Below, piece after piece: positions 8,950 to 16,832 of a stretch of DNA of 64,000 nt. The notes under the pieces are model-generated. The model was not told the DNA's origin. It did no database searches and saw only the letters and a program-made list of their open reading frames with translations. Each line of letters opens with the position of its first letter. The stretch's first letter is position 1. Made by a program: the position numbers and the translations under genes. Source of the DNA: Bacteroidales bacterium. Its GTDB lineage: Bacteria; Bacteroidota; Bacteroidia; Bacteroidales; Bacteroidaceae. Location: contig JAUMXY010000001.1 of NCBI GenBank assembly GCA_030528885.1, positions 100,198 to 164,197 on the forward strand. The letters run 5' to 3'.

Positions 8950-9600
8950 TTATGATTTGTTTTTCATTTTTGCCTCAGCCTTTGCTACTTCCTCTTTCGA
9001 AGGATTCGGTTCTTTCTTGGCGAGCGTGATGAGGTTGTACACATATTCCTGAATCCATGCTTCGCTGAATCCGAGCATTTGCTGAGCTCTTCTTACGGAG
9101 TGAACGGTCTTTGATACTCCGCTGTCGTTCCAAGTGTTCTTGGTCAGGATGTCATGGACGGTGCTGTCCGTGACCTTTTTAATCATTTTTTTCATGAAGC
9201 CAGGAATGCGGAACTTCCATTTTAGGAGGTTGCCCATCAGCATCATCAAGTCTTGGCTAAATCCTTGGAATAGGAAAAGATAGCGAGCGACATCGTTTTG
9301 GTTGCGGCATCCTTTCTTGATGCTTTGGTCTATTTCCTTAAAAAACTCGTCGCTAATGCCGTAGAGGTTTTGGAGCATCTGTGCGCACGCCTTCTTCTCG
9401 CCTAATCCGAGGCGGTTGTTGACGGTTGCTACCCGCAAGGTCCTCTTGAAGGTGTGGAGGTCTGGCAGTGCGGCCAAGTTGGATATGCCGAGATTGGCCG
9501 CAAGCACGCTTTGGAAGTACACGCGAATTAACGTCATGAAGTCTTCCATTCCGCCCACATTCTCTTTCTCCTTCTTTTTGAAAATATCTAAGAGTGCCAT
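8950..9600 (-). CDS. Conserved protein of unknown function
   Basis: A 216-residue soluble, probably all-helical protein with a basic N-terminus (MALLDIFKKKEKE) and a Lys/Glu-rich C-terminal tail. I recognise no catalytic motif. The run LLKWKFRIPGFMKKMIKK (about 123-140) is amphipathic and basic and might contact a membrane. It begins 39 bases after the WcaJ-like gene on the same strand, so it is probably co-transcribed and may be an envelope-associated accessory. Similar proteins seem common in Bacteroidales, from memory only. Confidence 0.65.
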   Translation of the reverse strand: MALLDIFKKKEKENVGGMEDFMTLIRVYFQSVLAANLGISNLAALPDLHTFKRTLRVATVNNRLGLGEKKACAQMLQNLYGISDEFFKEIDQSIKKGCRNQNDVARYLFLFQGFSQDLMMLMGNLLKWKFRIPGFMKKMIKKVTDSTVHDILTKNTWNDSGVSKTVHSVRRAQQMLGFSEAWIQEYVYNLITLAKKEPNPSKEEVAKAEAKMKNKS

Positions 9601-9639
9601 TTGTTTTTGTAATTGATTCTATAGTTTATTAATGTATAT

Positions 9640-11037
9640 TTAATATGCGTTTCCTTCTTCTTTCCCCAGCATGTTTGTTACTGTTTGAATGATGATTTTG
9701 ATGTCAAGCCAGAATGTCCAATTCTCGATGTACTCAATGTCTTTCTTGACACGCCCTTCCATTTGGTCGATATAACGTGTTTCGCCTCGGAATCCTGTTA
9801 CTTGCGCGAGTCCCGTGATGCCAGGCTTTGCAAGGTGCCGTACCATGAAGCGATTGATGAGCTTGGAGTATTCTTCCGTGTGTTTCAGCATGTGTGGGCG
9901 AGGACCAACCACAGACATGTCTCCTAAGAATACATTGATAAACTGCGGCAGCTCGTCAATGTTCGTTTTGCGCATGAGGTTGCCGAATGGGAACTTTCTG
10001 GGGTCATCTTTAGTTGCCTGTACGGTGTCTGCGTCATTGTTCACTTTCATGGAACGGAACTTGATGCACTTGAATATCTTTCCGTCCAGTCCCGTTCTTT
10101 CTTGCTTGAAGAAGATGGGGCCTGGCGATTGAATCTTGATGACGATGGCTACGACGATGAAAATCCAAGGGAAGACGAGCAGGAGCACTAACCCTGAAAA
10201 TACGATGTCGAAAATGCGTTTGACGCATCGGTTCTTTGTGCTTCTTAGAGGCTCATCTCTTCGTGCGATGACAGGTATGTTCTCTTTGAAGGTAAAAGTC
10301 ATGTTGCCTCTGAAAATATCAAGGGCTGGGACGTAAAAGAAGCGTATGAGGTTGTTGTCGCAGAATTTGCTGATAAGGCTGATGGTATCTTGCTGTTCAA
10401 TGGGGAAATACCCGTATATTTCGTTGACGTTAGGATTGGCTGTCAGCCATCCGTAGATGTCGCTGGTTTTTCCTATTCGCAAGGCTTTGTAGTCTTCATG
10501 GTTGCATTCCCCGTCGTAGAATGTTCCAACCACGTGGTATCCATAAATAGGGTTGGTCAGTGTTTCGTAAAGCTGCAATACGGTTGGCTCGTTGCCTATC
10601 AGAACGATTGATTTCTGGTTGTACTTGTTGGCACGTATGTTCTTGATGATAGCACGGAGCAAAGAACGTTCGCCAAGCAATATGACAGCATACAATATGA
10701 TGGAGAAGAAAAAGAATCGGAGCGGGAAGGTGGGGTGGGCATGCGTGATGAGTGTTACCAGTGAGATGAACAGGAGCATCATGAAGCAAGTGGCCAAGAC
10801 GCGCGTTACAACGGATTCCCACCTGACAAGTCTGGTTTGGATGATGGAAGGGTAGATGCTGAAACTTCCGATGAAACAGGTCACATAAGTTGCAACAAGC
10901 CATGGCAGGCTTTTGATGCCATCGACCAAGGCTGGGTCAATCCATAGCATGAAATGGTAAAACCCGATGATGAACGCAGATAATAATATAATGTCTATGA
11001 AAAGAATTCCAAGCTGGATGTTTTTTTCTGTTCCCAT
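9640..11037 (-). CDS. WcaJ/WbaP-type initiating sugar-phosphate transferase
   Basis: A 465-residue polyprenyl glycosylphosphotransferase. Four or five N-terminal membrane helices are followed by a CoA-binding-like domain, a further membrane segment (RIFDIVFSGLVLLLVFPW, about 275-292) and the catalytic bacterial sugar transferase domain with SPGPIFFKQERTGLDGK, VVGPRPHM and GLAQVTGFRGETRY. The enzyme loads a hexose-1-phosphate, often glucose or galactose, onto undecaprenyl phosphate to start exopolysaccharide repeat units. It has its own strong promoter. It is a second initiating enzyme besides the WecA-like gene in this region. Confidence 0.92.
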   Translation of the reverse strand: MGTEKNIQLGILFIDIILLSAFIIGFYHFMLWIDPALVDGIKSLPWLVATYVTCFIGSFSIYPSIIQTRLVRWESVVTRVLATCFMMLLFISLVTLITHAHPTFPLRFFFFSIILYAVILLGERSLLRAIIKNIRANKYNQKSIVLIGNEPTVLQLYETLTNPIYGYHVVGTFYDGECNHEDYKALRIGKTSDIYGWLTANPNVNEIYGYFPIEQQDTISLISKFCDNNLIRFFYVPALDIFRGNMTFTFKENIPVIARRDEPLRSTKNRCVKRIFDIVFSGLVLLLVFPWIFIVVAIVIKIQSPGPIFFKQERTGLDGKIFKCIKFRSMKVNNDADTVQATKDDPRKFPFGNLMRKTNIDELPQFINVFLGDMSVVGPRPHMLKHTEEYSKLINRFMVRHLAKPGITGLAQVTGFRGETRYIDQMEGRVKKDIEYIENWTFWLDIKIIIQTVTNMLGKEEGNAY

Positions 11038-11125
11038 TTTGAGTTCCTGTGAAAGGATTAACGTTTGTGTGACAGGTATACTTTTGGATGGAGCCAGCCC
11101 ATCGCAAAAAGTTTTTTCCTAAATG

Positions 11126-11133
11126 CAAAGTTA
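11126..11133 (-). promoter_or_regulatory. Promoter -7 box for the WcaJ-like gene
   Basis: TAACTTTG on the minus strand, a full TAnnTTTG match, 89 bases before the start codon. The upstream sequence is AT-rich with a TTG about 23 bases away, so spacing to -33 is slightly long. Confidence 0.7.
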
Positions 11134-11285
11134 CATATATTTTTTAATTAAAAGAACAAAAAACGTTTTTATTTTGTTTATTTTGTATTTTGACCTGCGT
11201 CAATGCTTCAGACTACTCTTTCCTGTTCCCTTTTTGCTTCTTCCCTGGGTGGTTTTGCTATGGTTGGGGTGAATCGCGTTAAAAG

Positions 11286-11352
11286 CGTACCCCTCGGGTC
11301 CGCCATACCGTACCCCTCGGGTCCGATGCATCGGACCCGAGGGGTACGGTAT
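11286..11352. repeat. Palindromic GTACCCCTCGGG element, locus 2
   Basis: One copy of CGTACCCCTCGGGTCCG at 11286-11302 is followed by a perfect palindrome of 48 bases (11305-11352) centred on TGCA, made of the same unit and its reverse complement. The palindrome would form a 24-bp cruciform or RNA hairpin with almost no loop. Confidence 0.9.
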
Positions 11353-11390
11353 AATAATACGTGAAAAAAGCCTTGGTCAATCAGAAATGT

Positions 11391-11483
11391 TTACAGGTCG
11401 CGTTTCTTGATGTAGGGAAACTTGAGCCGCTCCTCAATGTTTTGCTGAATCCTTGTTTTGAACTTGGGTACTTCAAGGAAGAA
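11391..11483 (-). pseudogene. Possible 3' remnant of a deleted gene
   Basis: Read on the minus strand this stretch encodes 30 protein-like residues and a stop, beginning FFLEVPKFKT and ending KFPYIKKRDL. It is rich in charged and amphipathic residues. A stop codon lies directly upstream and there is no start, so it looks like the tail of a gene whose body is lost. I do not recognise the family. It lies 39 bases from the 48-nt palindrome. Confidence 0.35.
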
Positions 11484-11577
11484 CTATGATGAGAGCAGAT
11501 TAGGTGTAAGATGGGTGGACGTGACGAAGTTTATCCATAAATTTGTTCAAATAATTTTTTGTATGGAAAAATATCTG

Positions 11578-11585
11578 TAACTTTG
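11578..11585 (+). promoter_or_regulatory. Promoter -7 box for the CNNM/TcdA pair
   Basis: TAACTTTG, a full consensus match. The leader to the ATG at 11797 would be about 205 nt, unusually long. It contains hairpins CCGAA/TTCGG (about 11609-11623) and GGCGGA/TCCGCC (about 11718-11737). Confidence 0.65.
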
Positions 11586-11796
11586 CACTGCAATACAATT
11601 AGGGGCAGCCGAAAGCGCTTCGGGATAGTCGAGGGAATTGTTTGCATCGAGCTTTTGCCTTGCTTGGTTAAAGCTTTGTCGGTAACTAATTCATATAAAA
11701 TGGAATCAGACTGTTGTTCGGCGGAAAGCTGTATCCGCCTTTCAGATAAAATTACAGCAGAGTTTTTATTAATGACCACAAAAAATTAACAGCATT

Positions 11797-12876
11797 ATGG
11801 ATCCGCAGATTGCGCTTTTACTTACTTATATGCTGTTGGCGCTGGTCGTCTCAGCATTGTGTTCTTTTCTTGAAGCAACAATACTTTCAACCCCCATGTC
11901 ATACGTTACAACCCTTGAAACTCAAGGGGTAAAGGGCTGGCAGCGGTTAAAGCAGTATAAGACGAATATAGACCGTCCTATATCTGCCATTCTCATTGTT
12001 AATACGATTGCAAACACTGTCGGTGCGTCACTTGTGGGTTCTCAGGCTGCTGGATATGCCGCAAAGCATTATTCTACCTCAGACGAGACGAGCCTGTTTG
12101 TTGGTGTCGTGTCTGCTGTGTTCACTTTGCTCGTCCTGATATTTTCAGAAATATTCCCTAAGACTGTTGCAACGGCATATTGGCGCAGGTTTGCAATACC
12201 AGCCAGCAGCGCGATTCGTGTGTATATTATGTTGACGTATGGATTGGTTGTCTTGCTTGAAAAGATGACCCGTTCGGTAAGCTCAAACTCAACACAGGAG
12301 TCGGTCACTCGTGATGAGGTGGCAGCCATAGTGACAGTGGGAACACAGGAGGGAGTTTTGGAAAAGAAGGAAAACCGCATGATTCAGCACTTGCTGAAGC
12401 TTGACAGCATAACTGCACATGAGATTATGACGCCGAGCGTTGTCGTTTCAATGGCAGAGGAAGGCATGACCTTGCGTGAATTCTATGCTGACGAGGAATT
12501 TAAGAACCATTCTCGTATTCCAGTCTATAAAGGTGAAGAAAGTGACTACATTACAGGATATGTGTTGCGCCAGGAAGTGCTGGAGCGTTTGGCCGAGGAT
12601 AAGTTTGATGTCAAGCTTGGCGAGTTGGCGCGCCCAATCCTCTCTTTCTCTGAAGGTGAGGATGTGTCTGCTATTTGGGAGAAACTTCTTGAAAAGAAAG
12701 AGCACATCTCTATTATAATTGATGAATATGGCTGCTTCCGTGGCATTGTTACGCTTGAAGATGTCATTGAGACGATGTTGGGCTTCGAAATTGTTGACGA
12801 GAAAGACGAAGTGGTTGACATGCAAGAGCTGGCAAAGGAGCAGTGGAAGCAGATGCAGAAAGAGCTGCACAAGTGA
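11797..12876 (+). CDS. CNNM/DUF21 membrane protein with CBS pair
   Basis: A 359-residue integral membrane protein. The N-terminal DUF21 (CNNM) domain has about four hydrophobic helices (residues 5-150, including IFSEIFPKTVA). It is followed by a tandem CBS (Bateman) module at about 205-340 (ITAHEIMTPSVVV, HSRIPVYKG, IIIDEYGCFRGIVTLEDVIE). The family includes CorB/CorC-type magnesium efflux or transport proteins; the C-terminal CorC/HlyC domain is absent, so it is a short form. Substrate is not shown by the sequence. The stop overlaps the start of tcdA (TGATG), suggesting translational coupling. Confidence 0.85.
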   Translation: MDPQIALLLTYMLLALVVSALCSFLEATILSTPMSYVTTLETQGVKGWQRLKQYKTNIDRPISAILIVNTIANTVGASLVGSQAAGYAAKHYSTSDETSLFVGVVSAVFTLLVLIFSEIFPKTVATAYWRRFAIPASSAIRVYIMLTYGLVVLLEKMTRSVSSNSTQESVTRDEVAAIVTVGTQEGVLEKKENRMIQHLLKLDSITAHEIMTPSVVVSMAEEGMTLREFYADEEFKNHSRIPVYKGEESDYITGYVLRQEVLERLAEDKFDVKLGELARPILSFSEGEDVSAIWEKLLEKKEHISIIIDEYGCFRGIVTLEDVIETMLGFEIVDEKDEVVDMQELAKEQWKQMQKELHK

Positions 12877-13610
12877 TGTCAGAGGGGATTTTCAGTAGAG
12901 AAGTGTTGCTGGTTGGCAGCGAGACGATGGCAGCCATAGCCTCAAAAAAGGTGATAATCTTTGGCGTGGGTGGCGTAGGTTCTTGGTGCGCAGAAAGCTT
13001 GGTTCGTTCAGGAATAGAGCAATTGACCATCGTGGATTCGGATTGCGTGTGCGTGACGAATGTGAACAGGCAGCTGATGGCAACCTCCAAAACGATAGGG
13101 AAGGCGAAAGTTGAGGTGCTGAAAGAACGGCTGCTTGAAATCAATCCTGCCGCGCGTGTCAATGCTATTCAGGGAGTGTATACCCAAGAGACCTCGCATA
13201 CCTTCAATCTCTACTCTTATGATTATGTCATTGATGCGATTGATTCTCTGAAAGATAAAGCGAACCTTATTCTCGAAACGACTAAGACAGACGCAAGGCT
13301 TTTCTCGTCTATGGGCGCGGCCTTGAAGATGGATGTCACGAAAATTCAAGTGGCGGAATTCTGGAAGGTAAAAGGCTGCCCGTTGGCTGCCGCATTGCGA
13401 CGTAAGTTTCGTCATGAGAAAACCTTCCCCTCAAAGAAATTCAAGTGCGTCTATAGTGAGGAACTCTTGCAGAATAGGGGATTGCAGCCTGCCGACTCAC
13501 CCTCGCAATCGCGACCAAATGGCACTGTGGCGCATGCTACGGCCATCTTTGGCTTTATGCTTGCAGGACTGCTGATTCAAGATATTTATGAGGGCGTGTC
13601 CGAATCCTGA
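12876..13610 (+). CDS. tcdA: tRNA threonylcarbamoyladenosine dehydratase
   Basis: A 244-residue E1/ThiF-like enzyme that cyclises t6A37 of tRNAs to ct6A using ATP. The nucleotide-binding loop VIIFGVGGVGSWCAE is near 25-39, with the following SDCVCVTNVNRQ typical of TcdA/CsdL. DAIDSLKDKANLI (about 113-125) and the C-terminal SRPNGTVAHATAIFGF segment also match. The frame is open 33 bases upstream, but the ATG at 12876 overlaps the stop of the CNNM gene by one base and begins the conserved MSEGIFSREVLLVG, so it is preferred. Length matches the family. Confidence 0.92.
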   Translation: MSEGIFSREVLLVGSETMAAIASKKVIIFGVGGVGSWCAESLVRSGIEQLTIVDSDCVCVTNVNRQLMATSKTIGKAKVEVLKERLLEINPAARVNAIQGVYTQETSHTFNLYSYDYVIDAIDSLKDKANLILETTKTDARLFSSMGAALKMDVTKIQVAEFWKVKGCPLAAALRRKFRHEKTFPSKKFKCVYSEELLQNRGLQPADSPSQSRPNGTVAHATAIFGFMLAGLLIQDIYEGVSES

Positions 13611-13690
13611 AAGGGTTGTGCGGGTATGGTTCTCTGTCTATTAGGACCATACGGCAATTGTGGCTTTGGGATAAGGACTTGCTTGCTTTT

Positions 13691-13981
13691 TCAGTGGAAT
13701 TGTATGTCTTCGATGACTTGGGCGCCAACGTGTTCGTTCAGCTTGCGGGCTAATGCGCGATGCTCCATGAGCAGATTCTGTTTAATGGCAGGCGATGTGA
13801 TTTGTATGTGCAGCGTCTGGTTCTTGACAAAGATATTACCAGTGTGGCGCTGTATGCTGGCTCCCATCACTTCCGGCCATGCCTCGACAATGCGATGCTG
13901 GTAGTAAGGAGTCTCTATGCCGTTGAGCCGCATGAATTGGCGTATGACATCGCCTATCTGTTCTGTGTTTCTTCTTCTCAT
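13691..13981 (-). CDS. DUF721 (DciA-like) protein
   Basis: A 96-residue DUF721 protein. It begins MRRRNTEQIGDVIRQFMR and has the central WPEVMG motif, both typical of the DUF721/DciA family, which includes replicative helicase loaders in many bacteria. The start at 13981 is one base from the recF stop and is chosen over the longer frame, whose first 44 residues overlap recF and look non-coding. The recF-DUF721 order is common in Bacteroidetes and fits a link to DNA replication or repair. Confidence 0.85.
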   Translation of the reverse strand: MRRRNTEQIGDVIRQFMRLNGIETPYYQHRIVEAWPEVMGASIQRHTGNIFVKNQTLHIQITSPAIKQNLLMEHRALARKLNEHVGAQVIEDIQFH

Positions 13982-13982
13982 A

Positions 13983-15077
13983 TCAATTGTGTATGTTGCC
14001 GCCTTTAACATTGAAAATCTTGTAGCACCCCTGCGCGCGTTCGAGTATCTTGTCCAAGTTCTCGCGGTTGGTGTCAGTGATGAAGATTTGGCCGAACGAG
14101 TCTCCTGAGACAATATTGACGATTTGCTCTACCCGATGAGCGTCGAGCTTATCGAAGATGTCGTCAAGCAGGAGCAGGGGAGTGGTTCTGCTGCCAGTAC
14201 GTTTGAGGAAGTCAAACTGAGCAAGCTTCAGGGATATCATGTAAGTCTTGTTCTGCCCTTGCGAGCCTTCGCGCTTGATGCTGTATCCGTCAAGCGTCAT
14301 CTCTAATTCATCCTTGTGTATGCCGTGCAGCGAATATCCTATGATGCGGTCTTTGTGCCTGTCTTGTTGGATGATTTGCAGCAGTGGTCCTCGCTGGCAG
14401 TGGCTGGTGTAGTTTAGTCCTACTTGTTCGTTCCCTCCCGAGATTAGCTGGTAGAAATGCTGAAAGACAGGAATGAATTCTTCGATGAATGCTTTTCTTT
14501 TCTCGTAGATGCGTTCGCCTGTCTCAGCCATCATCTCTTCAAATACGGATATGATGTCTATGCAGGGCTCTTCTTCTGCTTTCAGAATGGCGTTGCGTTG
14601 CTGCAGCGCTTTGTTGTAAGCTGATAGGGCATTCATGTATTCTGCATCGTACTGGGAGATGACGATGTCCATCAGGCGTCTTCTTTCTTCGCTTCCGCCG
14701 CTGATGATGTGGGAGTCGTTAGGGGAGGCTATAATGAGAGGCAGCAGCCCGATGTGCTCGGCGAGCCGCTTGTATTCCTTCATGTTACGTTTCACGTGCT
14801 TCTTCTGATGGAGTTTCATGCCGATGGATACTTCTTCTTCCACTCCATTCAGGTCATAGACTCCCTGAACCATCATCATCTCTTCTCCGTGCCTTATGTT
14901 TTGCGAGTCGATGGAACTGGCAGTGCTTTTGGTGAGCGACAGAAAATGAATGGCGTCAAGGATATTGGTTTTCCCCTCGCCGTTGTGACCGACAAAACAA
15001 TTGATTTTGGGAGAAAAATCAAGTTCGGCGGTTGCGATATTCCTATAGTTGAGTATTGTCAGCCTTTTCAGAATCAT
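13983..15077 (-). CDS. recF: DNA replication/repair protein RecF
   Basis: A 364-residue SMC-like ATPase that helps load RecA on gapped DNA. It has the Walker A CFVGHNGEGKTNILDAIHFLS (about 28-48), the RRRLMDIVISQYDAEY segment and, near the C-terminus, LLLLDDIFDKLD (Walker B) with ITDTNRENL. Length is normal. The promoter -7 box lies only 4 bases before the ATG, so the transcript probably has little or no leader. Confidence 0.95.
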   Translation of the reverse strand: MILKRLTILNYRNIATAELDFSPKINCFVGHNGEGKTNILDAIHFLSLTKSTASSIDSQNIRHGEEMMMVQGVYDLNGVEEEVSIGMKLHQKKHVKRNMKEYKRLAEHIGLLPLIIASPNDSHIISGGSEERRRLMDIVISQYDAEYMNALSAYNKALQQRNAILKAEEEPCIDIISVFEEMMAETGERIYEKRKAFIEEFIPVFQHFYQLISGGNEQVGLNYTSHCQRGPLLQIIQQDRHKDRIIGYSLHGIHKDELEMTLDGYSIKREGSQGQNKTYMISLKLAQFDFLKRTGSRTTPLLLLDDIFDKLDAHRVEQIVNIVSGDSFGQIFITDTNRENLDKILERAQGCYKIFNVKGGNIHN

Positions 15078-15081
15078 GTTA

Positions 15082-15089
15082 CAAAGTTA
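15082..15089 (-). promoter_or_regulatory. Promoter -7 box of recF, next to the start codon
   Basis: TAACTTTG on the minus strand, ending four bases before the recF ATG at 15077. Because initiation normally falls several bases downstream, the mRNA would begin at or within the start codon. Confidence 0.65.
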
Positions 15090-15206
15090 GCAAATTAAAT
15101 TAGGAAATGGAGGGCAGTGAAGGTGTTTTGTTGCCTTTTTGTGAAAAAAATGAAGTGGAGTACAAATAAATCCTCTTTCTTTGGCCGCTAATTCCTAATT
15201 ATTTTT

Positions 15207-15214
15207 TATCTTTG
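15207..15214 (+). promoter_or_regulatory. Promoter -7 box of tRNA-Gly
   Basis: TATCTTTG, a full consensus match, 23 bases before the 5' end of the tRNA. A TTG at 15181-15183 may be the -33 element. Confidence 0.65.
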
Positions 15215-15237
15215 CACCATAGAATGAGAGAAATCAT

Positions 15238-15310
15238 GCGGTAGTGGCTCAGTTGGTAGAGCATTGGCTTCCCAAGCCGAGGGTCGCGGGTTCGAGTCCC
15301 GTCTACCGCT
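15238..15310 (+). tRNA. tRNA-Gly (anticodon CCC)
   Basis: A 73-nt cloverleaf: acceptor GCGGTAG/CTACCGC, D arm GCTC/GAGC, anticodon arm TTGGC/GCCGA with loop TTCCCAA (anticodon CCC), a 5-nt variable loop, T arm GCGGG/CCCGT with TTCGAGT, discriminator T. No CCA is encoded. Confidence 0.95.
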
Positions 15311-15322
15311 CTAGCAGGAATC

Positions 15323-15393
15323 GGTTGTGCGGTTTTACGGTTTGAGGTTATACGTTTTTGTGCAACCGGCTGTAAAGCCGCACAGCCTTTATT
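15323..15393 (+). terminator. Inverted repeat downstream of tRNA-Gly
   Basis: GGTTGTGCGGTTTTAC (15323-15338) pairs with GTAAAGCCGCACAGCC (15372-15387) over 16 positions with two G-T pairs, then TTTATT follows. This fits a terminator for the tRNA transcript, with a long 33-nt loop. Confidence 0.55.
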
Positions 15394-15401
15394 CTTGCAA
15401 G

Positions 15402-15409
15402 TATATTTG
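15402..15409 (+). promoter_or_regulatory. Promoter -7 box of the NhaD-type gene
   Basis: TATATTTG, a full TAnnTTTG match, 21 bases before the start codon at 15431. Confidence 0.6.
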
Positions 15410-15430
15410 TAACCTGTAAAAAAGAAGAGT

Positions 15431-16813
15431 ATGCTGTTGATGACATTGATAATAGTGGCTGTTCTGCTGGTAGGCTTCTGTCTGATGGCAACGGAACAGA
15501 TTCATCACATCAACCGTGCTGCGATAGCGATGGTTTGTGGTGTTATTGCCTGGGTCGTTTATCTGATTAATGGCGGTGATTTTGTTCGCTTGATGCATGG
15601 TGGTGAGTACGCCGAGTTCCTTTCGGGTATGGACTCAACGGCCGATAGCGTTAAGTATTTTGTTTCCGACCATGTTCTAGGTAAGTACATAGGCGAAGCC
15701 TGCTCTGTTATTTTGTTTTTGATAGCCACCAATACGATTGTTGAGGTGCTTCATAACAATGGCGTGTTTGACTCGCTTGTTGATTGGCTCCGGATGCGCA
15801 ATAGCCGTGTATTCCTGTGGGCCATATCTTTCCTTACCTTCCTTATTTCTGCCAATGTTGATGATATGACGACGGTGGTGCTGATGATGAGTATCATCAC
15901 CCAGCTTGTTCGCAATCATTATCAGCGTGTGGTTTATGCTTGTGCCATTATGGTGGCCGCTTGTATGGGAGGATGCTTTACTGCCATTGGCGATATGACT
16001 TCTGTGATGCTGTGGGTGAGAGGGCTCATTACTCCATCTGCTTATGCAGCAGGTCTTTTCTTGCCGGCTTTCACAAGTATGTGTGTGTTCAACCTCTTGA
16101 TAGGAATGAAGTTGCATGGCAGGGTGGAAATGTTCTCCTCCATCTCTCGTTATAAAGGCGATGATTCTCCTTGGGCTTCGTGGCAGAAGATTATGCTGCT
16201 GATTCTTGGTATTGCAGGTCTATGGTTTATCCCATCGTTCCATTACATTACCAAATTGCCTCCGTTCCTTGGCTCATTGTCTGTGCTGGCGTTGGTGTGG
16301 GCTGTCGAGGGACTCTTTAATTTGGAGAGAAATGGCAATGTGTTGCTTGTGCAGCGTCATTATTTCCGCAATGCGGAGTTCATAGGTATGCGCATCATTC
16401 TTTATTTTATCGGTATCTCTTTGGGTATGGGAGCGCTGGCTGAGTGTGGTGCACTTGATTTTATTGGGTGTTGGCTGGAGAATAATATTAATAATGTATA
16501 TGTATATGGTGCTGCTGTAGGATTATTCTCTTCTGTGATGGACAATGTGCCGCTGATGATGGCTGGCATGAATCTCTTTCCGCTCGATACGGCTGCAGGT
16601 TCGGCTTCCGAGTTTGTTCAGAACGGCATCTATTGGCAGTTGCTTTCATTCTGTTGTGCTTGTGGAGGATGTCTCCTGTTTGTAGGCACATTGGCAGGTC
16701 AGGCGATACTTGAGGTGGAGAAGATACGTTTCAAGTGGTACGTTCGCAACTACTTGTGGCGTGCGGCAGTAGCCTGGGCAGCTGGGCTTTTCGTGTTCTG
16801 GCTCATTCATTGA
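15431..16813 (+). CDS. nhaD: NhaD-type Na+/H+ antiporter
   Basis: A 460-residue polytopic inner-membrane protein with about 11-12 hydrophobic segments, of the ion-transporter superfamily that includes NhaD and ArsB. Typical are LISANVDDMTTVVLMM (about 139-154), GGCFTAIGDMTSVMLW with acidic residues in membrane segments, and VMDNVPLMMAGM late in the chain. NhaD proteins exchange sodium for protons. It is followed 19 bases later by pfkA, but a shared function is not implied. A related transporter of another substrate is possible. Confidence 0.82.
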   Translation: MLLMTLIIVAVLLVGFCLMATEQIHHINRAAIAMVCGVIAWVVYLINGGDFVRLMHGGEYAEFLSGMDSTADSVKYFVSDHVLGKYIGEACSVILFLIATNTIVEVLHNNGVFDSLVDWLRMRNSRVFLWAISFLTFLISANVDDMTTVVLMMSIITQLVRNHYQRVVYACAIMVAACMGGCFTAIGDMTSVMLWVRGLITPSAYAAGLFLPAFTSMCVFNLLIGMKLHGRVEMFSSISRYKGDDSPWASWQKIMLLILGIAGLWFIPSFHYITKLPPFLGSLSVLALVWAVEGLFNLERNGNVLLVQRHYFRNAEFIGMRIILYFIGISLGMGALAECGALDFIGCWLENNINNVYVYGAAVGLFSSVMDNVPLMMAGMNLFPLDTAAGSASEFVQNGIYWQLLSFCCACGGCLLFVGTLAGQAILEVEKIRFKWYVRNYLWRAAVAWAAGLFVFWLIH

Positions 16814-16832
16814 TTTGATATAAGGGGAAGAT

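Larger units (their letters stand above)
11038..11796. other. Long intergenic region between divergent genes
   Basis: These 759 bases hold the WcaJ promoter (11126), a perfect 48-nt palindrome (11305-11352), a possible 3' gene remnant on the minus strand (11391-11483), and the promoter (11578) and roughly 205-nt leader of the CNNM gene. No intact gene is supported. The open frames at 11531-11779 and 11559-11789 are not protein-like. Confidence 0.7.

Noticed and set aside
11531..11789. Frames on both strands in the CNNM leader
   Set aside because: Short, no homology or start signal, inside the untranslated leader.
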